Source of the DNA: Acinetobacter sp. ANC 5054
Lineage (GTDB): Bacteria > Pseudomonadota > Gammaproteobacteria > Pseudomonadales > Moraxellaceae
Reading direction: 5' to 3'
NCBI RefSeq assembly: GCF_002135295.1
Contig: NZ_NEGG01000009.1
Span: 62,001-126,000 of the forward strand
DNA: 64,000 nt
Positions 24,873-33,384 of the stretch are shown here, piece by piece. A program made the position numbers and the translations under genes. Each line of letters starts with the position of its first letter. Within the stretch, counting starts at the first letter, position 1. The notes below the pieces were generated by a model that was given only the letters and a program-made list of their open reading frames with translations, searched no databases and was not told where the DNA came from.

Positions 24873-25886
24873 ATGAGTACTCAAGATAATCGTCCAGTGA
24901 TTTTGACTGGCGACCGTCCAACTGGACAATTACATTTAGGACATTTTGTAGGTTCTTTACGTTCACGTGTAGGTTTACAAGACTCTCATCATCAGCACCT
25001 TCTTTTGGCTGATGCGCAAGCACTGACAGATAATGCGGATAATTTCGAAAAAGTACGTCGCAATATTATAGAAGTCGCAACAGACTATTTAGCGGTCGGT
25101 ATTGATCCAACAAAAACAACTATTTGCGTTCAATCATGCTTACCTGCATTAAATGAACTCACCATGTTGTATCTCAACTTTGTGACCGTTTCTCGTTTAG
25201 AGCGCAACCCGACGATCAAGTCTGAAATCCAAATGCGTGGTTTTGAGCGTGATATTCCAGCAGGTTTCTTATGCTATCCAGTGGCTCAAGCTGCAGACAT
25301 TACAGCGTTCAAAGCATCTGTTGTTCCAGTCGGCGAAGACCAAATTCCAATGATTGAACAAACCAACGAGATTGTTCGTCGTTTGAATCGTCAAATTGGT
25401 CGCGAAGTTTTACCTGAATGTAAGGCATTACTTTCAAATGTCGGACGTTTACCTGGTTTTGATGGTAAAGCAAAAATGTCTAAATCTTTAGGCAATACCA
25501 TCGTGCTTGACGCTTCTGATAAAGATATCAAAAAAGCAGTCAATGCGATGTATACCGATCCAAACCATCTTCGCATTGAAGACCCAGGTCAAGTGGAAGG
25601 AAACGTTGTATTTACCTATCTTGATGCTTTTGATCCAGACAAAGAAGCTGTAGCTGAATTAAAAGAACACTATACCCGTGGTGGTTTAGGTGACGGTACG
25701 GTGAAGAAACGCCTTGAAGGTGTATTAAAAGAATTGATCTCACCGATTCGTGAACGCCGTTTGGAACTACAAAAAGATCCTGATTACATCATGGATATTT
25801 TGAAAGCTGGCACAGACAAATGTCGTGATATTACCCAGCAAACACTGGACGAAGTGAAATCTGGCTTAGGTGTATTTCACTTTTAA
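24873..25886 (+). CDS. trpS: Tryptophanyl-tRNA synthetase
   Basis: A 337-residue class I aminoacyl-tRNA synthetase that charges tRNA-Trp. The HIGH-type motif is HLGH at 21-24 and the KMSKS loop is at 201-205 (KMSKSLGN). GDRPTGQLHLGH and DQIPMIEQT are typical of bacterial TrpRS. The frame is open upstream to a TTG at 24849, but the ATG at 24873 begins the conserved N-terminus and has TTGGAACAG as a ribosome binding site, so it is preferred. A strong terminator follows the stop. Length and motifs are normal. Confidence 0.96.
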   Translation: MSTQDNRPVILTGDRPTGQLHLGHFVGSLRSRVGLQDSHHQHLLLADAQALTDNADNFEKVRRNIIEVATDYLAVGIDPTKTTICVQSCLPALNELTMLYLNFVTVSRLERNPTIKSEIQMRGFERDIPAGFLCYPVAQAADITAFKASVVPVGEDQIPMIEQTNEIVRRLNRQIGREVLPECKALLSNVGRLPGFDGKAKMSKSLGNTIVLDASDKDIKKAVNAMYTDPNHLRIEDPGQVEGNVVFTYLDAFDPDKEAVAELKEHYTRGGLGDGTVKKRLEGVLKELISPIRERRLELQKDPDYIMDILKAGTDKCRDITQQTLDEVKSGLGVFHF

Positions 25887-25905
25887 GTCATTTTCAATTT
25901 GAATT

Positions 25906-25935
25906 AAAAGCCTTTCATTTGAAAGGCTTTTTTTT
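25906..25935 (+). terminator. Terminator of trpS
   Basis: AAAAGCCTTTC and GAAAGGCTTTT form an 11-bp stem over an ATTT loop, followed by Ts. Confidence 0.92.
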
Positions 25936-25990
25936 ATTTATAAGTACCTTAAAAATACCATTAGTTAAAATTCACAGAATCTCCTCATTT

Positions 25991-26020
25991 TTAACGTGAA
26001 TTTACATCACTTAACGTGAA
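25991..26020. promoter_or_regulatory. Paired direct repeats upstream of the candidate sRNA
   Basis: TTAACGTGAA occurs at 25991-26000 and again at 26011-26020, exactly 20 bp apart, about two helical turns. The spacing suggests a regulator binding on one face of the DNA. No known motif is assigned. Confidence 0.4.
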
Positions 26021-26054
26021 CACCAATGAAATGACTGACCATTCACTCTAAGAT

Positions 26055-26166
26055 ATATTTATGTTTTAGGAATGCCTAAATTCATAACATTTCTCCTTTA
26101 CCGAACCTGTGAAGACAGATTCGTTGTTATACGCAATGAACACCCCAATCATTGCGTATTTTTTTG
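26055..26166 (+). ncRNA. Candidate small RNA downstream of trpS (Aar-like position)
   Basis: An orphan plus-strand transcript is implied by a perfect 11-bp terminator hairpin with a T-run at 26129-26166 and no open reading frame ahead of it. Visible structure: a small hairpin TTTAGG-AATG-CCTAAA (26065-26080), then an unpaired pyrimidine stretch TTCTCCTTTA (26091-26100) that is complementary to Shine-Dalgarno sequences, then the terminator. In A. baylyi the Hfq-dependent sRNA Aar, linked to amino-acid metabolism, lies between trpS and sucD. Here the locus is also immediately after trpS, though the next gene is lysS. Identity with Aar is inferred from position only. The 5' end is uncertain; TAAGAT at 26049-26054 is a possible -10 element. 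Confidence 0.55.
26129..26166 (+). terminator. Orphan terminator of the candidate sRNA
   Basis: ATACGCAATGA pairs perfectly with TCATTGCGTAT around a 9-base loop, followed by seven Ts. No protein gene precedes it after the trpS terminator. Confidence 0.88.
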
Positions 26167-26184
26167 TCTTAAATTTAGAGATAT

Positions 26185-26214
26185 AAAAAAAGCCCGCATA
26201 TAGCGGACTTTTTT
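26185..26214 (-). terminator. Terminator of lysS
   Basis: On the minus strand AAAAAAGTCCGC and GCGGGCTTTTTT form a stem with one G-U pair, just after the lysS stop. The flanking A and T runs could let it act in both directions. Confidence 0.88.
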
Positions 26215-26228
26215 AACAAATTAGACAC

Positions 26229-27755
26229 TTAGTTTTTATGACGCATATGCGGGAACAAGATCACTTCACGAATACTTGCAGCATTGGCAAACAACATCAC
26301 TAAACGGTCGATACCAATACCTTCACCTGCTGTTGGAGGTAAGCCATATTCAAGTGCTTCAATGAAGTCAGCATCATAGTGCATCGCTTCATCATCACCT
26401 GCATCTTTTTCAGCAACTTGGGCTTGGAAGCGTTCTGCTTGGTCAATCGGGTCATTTAATTCTGAGAAGCCATTTGCCAATTCACGACCACCAATGAAAA
26501 ATTCAAAACGGTCTGTGATATGTGGGTTTTCATCATTACGACGAGCCAATGGAGAAGTTTCCGCTGGGTATTCAGTAATAAATGTTGGTTGGCGAAGTTC
26601 AGTTTCAACGGTTTCTTCAAACACGATGGTTTGTAGTTTACCCAAACCAAAACCTGGTTTTACTTGCTCTTTCAGTTCATTTTTAACGAAGTTTGCGAGA
26701 AACTCACGATCAGACACATTTTCTGGTGTGAATGTTGGGTTGTGTTCAAGAATTGCATCAAACATTGAAATTTTCTTGAATGGACCTTTGAAGCTATACA
26801 CTTCTTCGCCATAAGGAACATCAGTTGAACCTAAAATGTCGATTGCCAATTTTTCAAGCATATTTTCAGTCAAAGCCATCAAGTCTTTGTAATCTGCATA
26901 AGCTTGGTAGAATTCAATCATGGTGAATTCTGGGTTATGACGTGTCGAAACACCTTCGTTCCGGAAGTTACGGTTAATTTCGAATACACGTTCAAAACCA
27001 CCAACCACCAAACGTTTCAAGTAAAGTTCAGGTGCAATACGCAAGAATAAAGGCATATCCAAAGCGTTATGATGCGTTTCAAATGGACGTGCAGACGCAC
27101 CACCTGGAATCACATGCATCATTGGCGTTTCAACTTCCATAAAACGTTCATTGCTCAAGTACGAACGAATGCCTGACACAACTTTTGCACGAATCTCAAA
27201 AGTTTTACGTGTTTCTTCGTTCATAATGAGGTCTAAATAACGCTTACGGTACTTAACTTCAGTATCAGTTAAACCATGAAACTTATCTGGAAGTGGGCGA
27301 AGTGACTTGGTTAAAAGTTCAAAGTGTTCAATGTGAACATATAAATCACCTTTACCAGAACGACCGATATAACCTTCGATTGCAATGATATCACCAAGGT
27401 CTAAACCTTTAATTGTTGCAAGAACATCAGCAGCTAATTCTTTACGTGGCACATAAAGTTGGATACGACCTGTCATATCTTGGATCACGATGAATGAACC
27501 ACGGTTCAACATCACACGACCAGCAACTTTTACATGAACCTGTTCACCTGCTTCAATTTCTTCTTTTGATTTTTCAGCAAATTGGTCTTGAAGGTCCTGT
27601 GCATAGTGTTCACGCTTAAATGTGTTAGGCCACGGGCTAACACCTGTTTCCTTGGCGTGCTCTTTGATGTGCTCTAACTTGGCATGACGCTGTGCAATTA
27701 AATCGTTTTCGGAAATGGCTTGTTCAGAAGTCGATTGAGCGTTATGTTGCGTCAT
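26229..27755 (-). CDS. lysS: Lysyl-tRNA synthetase, class II
   Basis: A 508-residue class II synthetase that charges tRNA-Lys. The N-terminal OB-fold anticodon-binding domain (about 60-165) contains [10 protein letters not shown] and [13 protein letters not shown]. The catalytic domain shows motif 2 as [20 protein letters not shown] and motif 3 as [12 protein letters not shown] near the C-terminus. The ~40-residue N-terminal extension before the OB fold is normal for bacterial LysRS. It is monocistronic, closed by a terminator directly downstream. Confidence 0.96.
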   Translation of the reverse strand: MTQHNAQSTSEQAISENDLIAQRHAKLEHIKEHAKETGVSPWPNTFKREHYAQDLQDQFAEKSKEEIEAGEQVHVKVAGRVMLNRGSFIVIQDMTGRIQLYVPRKELAADVLATIKGLDLGDIIAIEGYIGRSGKGDLYVHIEHFELLTKSLRPLPDKFHGLTDTEVKYRKRYLDLIMNEETRKTFEIRAKVVSGIRSYLSNERFMEVETPMMHVIPGGASARPFETHHNALDMPLFLRIAPELYLKRLVVGGFERVFEINRNFRNEGVSTRHNPEFTMIEFYQAYADYKDLMALTENMLEKLAIDILGSTDVPYGEEVYSFKGPFKKISMFDAILEHNPTFTPENVSDREFLANFVKNELKEQVKPGFGLGKLQTIVFEETVETELRQPTFITEYPAETSPLARRNDENPHITDRFEFFIGGRELANGFSELNDPIDQAERFQAQVAEKDAGDDEAMHYDADFIEALEYGLPPTAGEGIGIDRLVMLFANAASIREVILFPHMRHKN

Positions 27756-28167
27756 CTCTGTCTCAAATAGTTAAAAAACGGAAGTTGCATAGCATAGCAG
27801 ATTTCCATTCGATTGAGCAGTAAGCAATGACAGCTATTTTGAATAAAGTTAAATTTATCAACTATGATGCGACTTTGTTCACAGCCTAAACATAATATAA
27901 CCCGACGCATTTCAAATTTTTGAAAACCACCCAAATAAATTTTGTAAATCACATCGTCACATATACAGCTCATATAACAACACTTTTCACACGTTTTTTA
28001 TTATATTTTCAATTTGTTAAGTTTAAAAATGTAACTCAACAATTTAATACTAAAGTCTTTTATTTGCCTCCTAATTAGACCAAAAGCTAAATTTTCTTTT
28101 TGCTCAACTTCAATACAATGTTTAAAACAAATTTGTTGAAAAATAAATTATTCAGCAAGCCCACAAT
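27756..28167. other. Intergenic region between lysS and the YqiA-like gene
   Basis: A divergent, strongly AT-rich region of about 410 bases that must hold both promoters. I see no credible gene, hairpin or known operator. A short minus-strand open frame overlapping the lysS start shows no coding character. Confidence 0.4.
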
Positions 28168-28707
28168 ATGCCAAAAACAGTGTGTAGAAAAACAATGACT
28201 TCATGCTTATCGAAAATTCTGTTTTTACATGGACTTGATTCTTCACGCGAATCGACAAAATTCCATGCAATTGATGCGAAACAAAAATTTTGCATTGAAG
28301 TGGACTATCGCAACTTAAATTTTCAAACAGTTGCAGATTTTTATCATGATAGTATCGAAACGATAAAACCCGATATTATTGTCGGTCATAGCTTAGGTGG
28401 CTATTGGGCACTAAAAATGTCACTGTACCATCGCATACCTTGCGTCATTGCCAATCCAAGCTTGCATCCAGATTTTCGTGATGATTACCCAGCCATCTGT
28501 GATGCAGATTTAGATCATGATATTCCACAAGTGGCGTATATAGAACGAGGAGATGAAATCCTCAATATGCATGAAACAGAACAACAATTAGAAGATTTTA
28601 TGCAAATCCAAGCCATTGATGGTGGTCACCACCGTTTACAATGTCCTGAAAACATTAATGAACTCATCCACCAACTTGAATCAAACTATTTAAAAATAAA
28701 AAGTTAA
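28168..28707 (+). CDS. YqiA/YcfP-type alpha/beta hydrolase (UPF0227)
   Basis: A 179-residue small esterase-like protein. The nucleophile elbow GHSLGG is at residues 73-78 (Ser75), preceded by ILFLHGLDSS for the oxyanion region, and the likely catalytic His is in GGHHRLQCPENI near the C-terminus. Length and motif order fit the YqiA/YcfP family of E. coli, whose members act as esterases on short acyl substrates. An alternative ATG at 28195 would give 170 residues; neither start has a good ribosome binding site. Convergent with apt across a shared terminator. Confidence 0.85.
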   Translation: MPKTVCRKTMTSCLSKILFLHGLDSSRESTKFHAIDAKQKFCIEVDYRNLNFQTVADFYHDSIETIKPDIIVGHSLGGYWALKMSLYHRIPCVIANPSLHPDFRDDYPAICDADLDHDIPQVAYIERGDEILNMHETEQQLEDFMQIQAIDGGHHRLQCPENINELIHQLESNYLKIKS

Positions 28708-28751
28708 ATCACTGCTTTTCGATCAAATATGCATGATTAAACATCTGCAAT

Positions 28752-28782
28752 AAAAAAGCCCTGCAAATCACAGGGCTTTTTT
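28752..28782. terminator. Bidirectional terminator between YqiA-like gene and apt
   Basis: AAAAAAGCCCTG and CAGGGCTTTTTT form a perfect 12-bp stem with a 7-base loop, suitable for both convergent genes. Confidence 0.92.
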
Positions 28783-28812
28783 GAAACTTTTCAACAAAAT
28801 ACTCTTAATACA

Positions 28813-29358
28813 TTAAGCCGCATTTGCTTCAGGACGTGTTTTGTCATCCAGTACAGACCAAACCTTCAAGCCTAAATCTTTATGCATGTCTGGAAGGTCA
28901 AGGAAAATACTTGCACCCAAAACCTCATGTTGACATTTTTCAGCCAACTGTTTCACCGCACGTAAAGTACCGCCTGTCGCTAAAACATCATCCACAATAA
29001 TCACTTTTTGTGATTGGATTTCAGCAGACATTTCTAAACGATCTAAACCATATTCAAGGCTATAACCCACACCAACAACTGGTGGTGGTAATTTACCAGC
29101 TTTGCGAACCAATACCAGACCTTTACCTGTGCGTTGAGCAAGTAAACTTGCCAATACAAAACCACGTGCTTCAACTGCAATAAAGCTGTCTACATCTGCC
29201 AACTGTTCTGTTGGAATACTCGCAATCAATGCATCCGTTAATTGTTCAATGTTGTTCATGAATAACGGTGTTAAGTCAAAGAAACAAATTCCTGGTTTTG
29301 GAAAATCTTGGACCGTACGAATGTTAGACCACAATGCAGAAGCAGTAGAAGTACTCAT
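28813..29358 (-). CDS. apt: Adenine phosphoribosyltransferase
   Basis: A 181-residue purine salvage enzyme that converts adenine and PRPP to AMP. The PRPP-binding motif VIIVDDVLATGGT is at 119-131. The flanking FIAVEARGFVLA (59-70), RKAGKLPPP and the EYG segment are characteristic of Apt rather than of other phosphoribosyltransferases. TAGGAGAAAAACAA-like purines sit ahead of the ATG on the minus strand. Monocistronic. Confidence 0.96.
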   Translation of the reverse strand: MSTSTASALWSNIRTVQDFPKPGICFFDLTPLFMNNIEQLTDALIASIPTEQLADVDSFIAVEARGFVLASLLAQRTGKGLVLVRKAGKLPPPVVGVGYSLEYGLDRLEMSAEIQSQKVIIVDDVLATGGTLRAVKQLAEKCQHEVLGASIFLDLPDMHKDLGLKVWSVLDDKTRPEANAA

Positions 29359-29877
29359 AATAGGAGAAAAACAAATAAGGAAGGAATGTGTGAATTTTAA
29401 CGCGATTCAGTTCAAATGAACAGACACGACCACTGTTTTTTGCGTAATTAAAATACAACGATATTTTATAAGTTATTGATTTTTATATTTGTATTTTTTA
29501 AATAAATATCAATTATATATTTACCTAATTATAAAATACTCTATATATCACATTTACACAGCAAGACTTTAGTCTATATGAATCAAATACTTTTTAAATT
29601 TAGCCCACATTTATCCACTTAAGAGTCAATTTTTTTGCAGACCTTAATCTAGCTATTTTTGTCTGACAATTGGGGTTAAATTTCGGCGTTTGATGATATT
29701 TATTGTCCTCGACTGCCATTCTGCTTTTAATTTCACTGATTAAACTCCTAGCCACTTTACTTTATTGTCAGAACTGCGTAAAAATTTAGGCCAAGAGTTA
29801 ACTGCATACGGCAATGTAATACCTGTGCAGTAATGAAGTTTTTACTGACTAGATTTTGTCAGTTTTTGGAGAATGGA
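29359..29877. other. Divergent intergenic region between apt and rubA
   Basis: About 520 bases, extremely AT-rich in the middle. It holds promoters for apt leftwards and the rub operon rightwards. I see no gene, no clear operator and no strong hairpin. Confidence 0.4.
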
Positions 29878-30042
29878 ATGAAAAAGTATCAATGCATCGT
29901 TTGTGGATGGATTTATGACGAAGCAGAAGGTTGGCCACAAGACGGTATCGTCGCAGGTACAAAATGGGAAGATATTCCTGATGATTGGACTTGCCCTGAT
30001 TGCGGCGTGTCAAAAGTAGATTTTGAAATGGTTGAAATTTAA
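29878..30042 (+). CDS. rubA: Rubredoxin
   Basis: A 54-residue one-iron electron carrier that passes electrons to a membrane alkane hydroxylase. The iron is held by C6 and C9 ([10 protein letters not shown]) and C39 and C42 (CPDCGVSK). The open frame begins upstream at 29833, but the ATG at 29878 is preceded by TTTTGGAGAATGGA and begins the conserved MKKYQC, giving the usual size. It is the first gene of the rubA-rubB-estB-oxyR order described for A. baylyi ADP1. A hairpin with a T-run follows before rubB, which could reduce read-through and give excess rubredoxin. Too short for routine gene length filters but certain. Confidence 0.96.
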   Translation: MKKYQCIVCGWIYDEAEGWPQDGIVAGTKWEDIPDDWTCPDCGVSKVDFEMVEI

Positions 30043-30053
30043 TAAATAAAATC

Positions 30054-30083
30054 AAAGACCATCTATGTTATGGTCTTTTTTTT
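30054..30083 (+). terminator. Hairpin with T-run between rubA and rubB
   Basis: AAAGACCAT pairs with ATGGTCTTT over a 6-base loop, followed by a T-run. It looks like a full terminator but sits inside the expected operon, so it may be an attenuator or a 3' stabiliser of the rubA message. Confidence 0.8.
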
Positions 30084-30118
30084 GCCTGTAAAAATATAAA
30101 TTGAGTTTGGAGTTGAGT

Positions 30119-31297
30119 ATGCACCCGATTGTCATCATTGGTTCTGGTATGGCGGGATATGCCGTTGCGCGTGAATTTCGTAAGTTAAATCCTGAACAAG
30201 AACTTATTATGATTTGTGCAGATGAAGCGATTAACTACGCTAAACCGACTTTATCGAATGCTTTGGTCGGAAATAAAGCACCAGAGCAGATTCCCTTAGG
30301 TGATGCAGCGAAAATGTCAGCTCAACTCAACATGCAAATTATCAACAACAGTTGGGTTAAAAGTATAGATGCAGCCAAGCAAGAATTGACTGTTGAAACT
30401 GAAAGTGAAAGCCGTACACAAGCCTATTCAAAATTGGTTTTAGCGGTGGGTGCAAATCCTATTCGTTTAGCCATTTCTGGTGATGGTAGCGATGATATTC
30501 ATGTCGTAAATAATCTAGAACATTACAAAGCTTTCCGTAAACAACTTGCTGAACGTGATGACAAACGTGTGGTGATTTTAGGTGCTGGTTTGATTGGCTG
30601 TGAATTTGCCAACGATTTACAAAACACAGGTGCCAAAGTGTCGGTAGTGGATTTAGCACCACAACCATTAGGTCGCTTATTGCCTAATCATGTGGCAGCA
30701 CATTTCCAAACAAAACTAGAAGAAACAGGAATCCAGTTCGTACTTGGCACCACGGTTGAAAAAGTGTCTCGCATTGAAAATGGTGACTATCATGTCAGCT
30801 TAGCCAATGGTCAAAGTTTAGTCGCAGATGTTGTGCTTTCAGCAATTGGTCTACAACCTGAAATTAGCTTGGCGAAAAATGCCGGCGTTCATACCAGTCG
30901 TGGTGTATTGACCAATACAGGTTTGGAAACCAACCTTGCCAATATCTATGCTGTAGGTGACTGTGCTGAAGTCAACGGCATGCTTTTGCCTTATGTCATG
31001 CCGATTATGCAGCAAGCACGTGCATTAGCAAAAACCTTAAATGGTGAAAAAACGGCTGTACACTACCCTGCTATGCCTGTTGCAGTAAAAACACCTGCTG
31101 CACCATTGACGGTATTACCTGCACCTGTAGGCGTGGACATTGAATGGGAAACTGAAATGCTTGAAGATGGCATGATCGCCCGTGCAATCGATTCAGAAGC
31201 CGTACTTCGTGGTTTTGTATTACTGGGTGCGACTGCTGGAAAGCAACGTTTAACTCTGACTAAGCAGGTTCCAGACTTGATTCCTGCTGCGGTTTAA
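30119..31297 (+). CDS. rubB: Rubredoxin-NAD(+) reductase
   Basis: A 392-residue FAD flavoprotein that transfers electrons from NADH to rubredoxin. The FAD motif GSGMAG is at residues 8-13, the NADH motif VVILGAGLIGCEFANDL near 144-160, and the closing FAD motif IYAVGDCAEV near 280. The frame extends to a TTG at 30101, but the ATG at 30119 with TTTGGAG upstream is the better start. Belongs with rubA, estB and oxyR. The C-terminal domain (about 315-392) matches the rubredoxin reductase family rather than glutathione-type reductases. Confidence 0.94.
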   Translation: MHPIVIIGSGMAGYAVAREFRKLNPEQELIMICADEAINYAKPTLSNALVGNKAPEQIPLGDAAKMSAQLNMQIINNSWVKSIDAAKQELTVETESESRTQAYSKLVLAVGANPIRLAISGDGSDDIHVVNNLEHYKAFRKQLAERDDKRVVILGAGLIGCEFANDLQNTGAKVSVVDLAPQPLGRLLPNHVAAHFQTKLEETGIQFVLGTTVEKVSRIENGDYHVSLANGQSLVADVVLSAIGLQPEISLAKNAGVHTSRGVLTNTGLETNLANIYAVGDCAEVNGMLLPYVMPIMQQARALAKTLNGEKTAVHYPAMPVAVKTPAAPLTVLPAPVGVDIEWETEMLEDGMIARAIDSEAVLRGFVLLGATAGKQRLTLTKQVPDLIPAAV

Positions 31298-31308
31298 GGT
31301 TTAAATAC

Positions 31309-31343
31309 AAGGACGTCCTTATAATAATTGACGTCCTTTTTTT
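31309..31343 (+). terminator. Hairpin with T-run between rubB and estB
   Basis: AAGGACGTC and GACGTCCTT flank a 12-base loop and are followed by Ts. The left arm itself contains the palindrome AAGGACGTCCTT, so alternative pairings exist. A second intra-operon terminator-like element. Confidence 0.7.
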
Positions 31344-31356
31344 AAGGAAAATAATA

Positions 31357-32295
31357 ATGAATAGTGCCCTTCAATTCAGTATCTCGCCCTACACCTCTTT
31401 CATGCATGAAACTCGCGTGGACTTGGGTAATGGTATTGAATTGCATGTCGAAGTGGGCGGCGACCCTGAACATCCCACTGTTATATTGATTATGGGACTA
31501 GGGGCACAAATGTTGTATTGGCCTGATTTTTTCTGTAAATCCCTGATTGATCAAGGCTATCGTGTCATTCGCTTTGATAACCGAGATATTGGTCTTTCAA
31601 GTAAAATACGCAATGCAGGTCCACGTTTAAATACTTTTAAATTGATGGGTCGCATGGCCTTAGGACTAGAAAATCAAGGTGCACCTTATGACCTCTACGA
31701 TATGGCAGATGATGTTTCCTTGCTCATTGACCGCATGGGGCTTGATAAAGTTCATATTTTAGGGGCTTCGATGGGAGGCATGATTGCTCAAATCGTCGCA
31801 GCACGCTACCCAGAAAAAGTTCATAAACTCAGTTTACTCTTTACCAGCAACATTCAACGGTTGTTACCACCACCATTTCCAAAACAATTATTTAGTCTAA
31901 TTGAAAAACCAGAATCAAACGATGAAGATGGCATTATTAACCATAGCCTCAAAGTCTTTAATATTATTGGCTCACCGGGCTATATAAATCAGCTTGAAGC
32001 AATTCAAACAGCTCGCAAGCTCTATAAACGAAGTTATTACCCTGCGGGTGTACTTCAACAGTTTTTAGCAATATTATGTACGGGTTCCCTGCTGCAACTG
32101 GATAAACAGATTCAGCACAATACCCTCGTGGTACATGGCGCATGCGATCGTTTGCTTCCGCCAAGCCATGGCAAGGCTGTTGCAAAGGCAATTTCAGGTG
32201 CTAAATTTGAATTAATTGATGGAATGGGGCATGATATCCCACCGCATTTTATTCCATATCTTAGCGGTTTATTTGCTGATCACTTTAAATCATAA
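31357..32295 (+). CDS. estB: Alpha/beta hydrolase, EstB-type esterase
   Basis: A 312-residue alpha/beta hydrolase. The nucleophile elbow GASMGG is at 136-141 (Ser138). The likely acid is in HGACDRLLPP and the His in GMGHDIPPH near the C-terminus. GLGAQ after a hydrophobic strand forms the oxyanion region. Its place after rubB and 12 bases ahead of oxyR matches estB of A. baylyi ADP1, which encodes an esterase. There is no signal peptide, so it is probably cytoplasmic. TTAAGGAAAATAAT is the ribosome binding site. Confidence 0.9.
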   Translation: MNSALQFSISPYTSFMHETRVDLGNGIELHVEVGGDPEHPTVILIMGLGAQMLYWPDFFCKSLIDQGYRVIRFDNRDIGLSSKIRNAGPRLNTFKLMGRMALGLENQGAPYDLYDMADDVSLLIDRMGLDKVHILGASMGGMIAQIVAARYPEKVHKLSLLFTSNIQRLLPPPFPKQLFSLIEKPESNDEDGIINHSLKVFNIIGSPGYINQLEAIQTARKLYKRSYYPAGVLQQFLAILCTGSLLQLDKQIQHNTLVVHGACDRLLPPSHGKAVAKAISGAKFELIDGMGHDIPPHFIPYLSGLFADHFKS

Positions 32296-32306
32296 ATTAG
32301 GACACT

Positions 32307-33212
32307 ATGGCTGCATTACCATCCTTAAGACAGCTGTCATATCTAGTAACACTGTCAGAAACGCTGCATTTCACTGAAGCTGCGCGTCGTTCTTTTGTCA
32401 CCCAGTCAACTTTGTCTGGCGGGATCATGGAGCTTGAGCGTTTATTAGGTGGCGTTTTGGTAGAACGCGACCGTCAAAACGTGCGTTTAACTCCACTTGG
32501 CGAACAAGTTGTCGGCCGTGCCCGAGTTCTATTGGCAGATGCGCAAGACCTAATGCGTTTAAGTCGTGAAATGAGTGAGCCTTTAACCGGTGATTTGCAT
32601 TTAGGTGTTATTCCGACCATTGCGCCTTTCCTTCTTGCACCTTTGCTTGATGAAGTGCATAAGCAGTTGCCTAAAATTCAACTCCATTTGCATGAAGCGC
32701 AAAGTGAAAAAATTGTTGAGAAATTAGAGCATGGCAATTTAGATATTGTTTTACTTGCTCTACCTTTCGATACTCGCAGTCTAAAAGTGGCTGAAGTGAA
32801 CAAAGAAAAGTTATTCTTGGTTTACAACAAAGCTGACCAAAATGCAGCTCAAGCGAAGTCTTTAGATGACTTAGATTTATCTCGTTTGATGTTGCTTGAA
32901 GAAGGCCATTGCTTACGCGATCACGCTTTGAGTGCATGTCCAATTGGCGAACGTAAAAATGATCATCGTTTAAAAGCGAGCTCACTACCTACTCTAGTAG
33001 AAATGGTTTCAGCTAACTTAGGTTTTACCTTATTGCCTGAAATTGCAGTTCATACCAATATGATCAAAGCAAATTCAGATTTAGCAGTCAAAGAAATTGA
33101 GTCTAGCCCAACCCGAACACTCGCATTAGTAACACGTAAGAGCACACCACTCCAAAGCGAATTTGATGTATTGCTGCAAATCCTTCAAAAGATTACCAAC
33201 AACCTACATTAA
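32307..33212 (+). CDS. oxyR: Peroxide-responsive LysR-type regulator OxyR
   Basis: A 301-residue LysR-type regulator. The N-terminal winged helix-turn-helix (about 6-66) contains FTEAARRSFVTQSTLSGGI. The redox pair is C202 and C211 within GHCLRDHALSACP, corresponding to C199 and C208 of E. coli OxyR, so peroxide sensing through a disulfide is expected. It follows estB by 11 bases with TTAGGACACT as ribosome binding site, the gene order known in A. baylyi ADP1. Expected targets are catalase and peroxidase genes elsewhere. A perfect terminator closes the operon. Confidence 0.95.
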   Translation: MAALPSLRQLSYLVTLSETLHFTEAARRSFVTQSTLSGGIMELERLLGGVLVERDRQNVRLTPLGEQVVGRARVLLADAQDLMRLSREMSEPLTGDLHLGVIPTIAPFLLAPLLDEVHKQLPKIQLHLHEAQSEKIVEKLEHGNLDIVLLALPFDTRSLKVAEVNKEKLFLVYNKADQNAAQAKSLDDLDLSRLMLLEEGHCLRDHALSACPIGERKNDHRLKASSLPTLVEMVSANLGFTLLPEIAVHTNMIKANSDLAVKEIESSPTRTLALVTRKSTPLQSEFDVLLQILQKITNNLH

Positions 33213-33227
33213 ATAGGTGATACGTAT

Positions 33228-33256
33228 AAAAAAGAGAGCCATGAGCTCTCTTTTTT
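33228..33256 (+). terminator. Terminator of the rub-oxyR operon
   Basis: AAAAAAGAGAGC-type arms with GAGCTCTC form a strong stem with a short loop, followed by six Ts. Confidence 0.9.
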
Positions 33257-33349
33257 AGTTTTTAAAAGCCGTTTTTTAAACCGAATTGTGATTCAAATTG
33301 CTAGGCTTCTTTATATCGCACAATTTTTTATTCTTAATTTATATTCCAC

Positions 33350-33384
33350 AAAAGAAAAAAGGCTGACTCAAATGAGCAGCCTTA
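33350..33384 (-). terminator. Orphan minus-strand terminator
   Basis: On the minus strand a GCTGCTCA/TGAGTCAGC-type stem with one bulged base inside AAGGCTG/CAGCCTT arms is followed by six Ts. No minus-strand gene lies upstream for more than 1.4 kb, implying a small transcript starting in the desert. TATAGT near 33471 on the minus strand is a possible -10 element. Confidence 0.55.

Noticed and set aside
27752..27973. 73-codon minus-strand open frame overlapping the lysS start
   Set aside because: No ribosome binding site, Cys-rich random-looking composition, and it lies mostly in promoter sequence.
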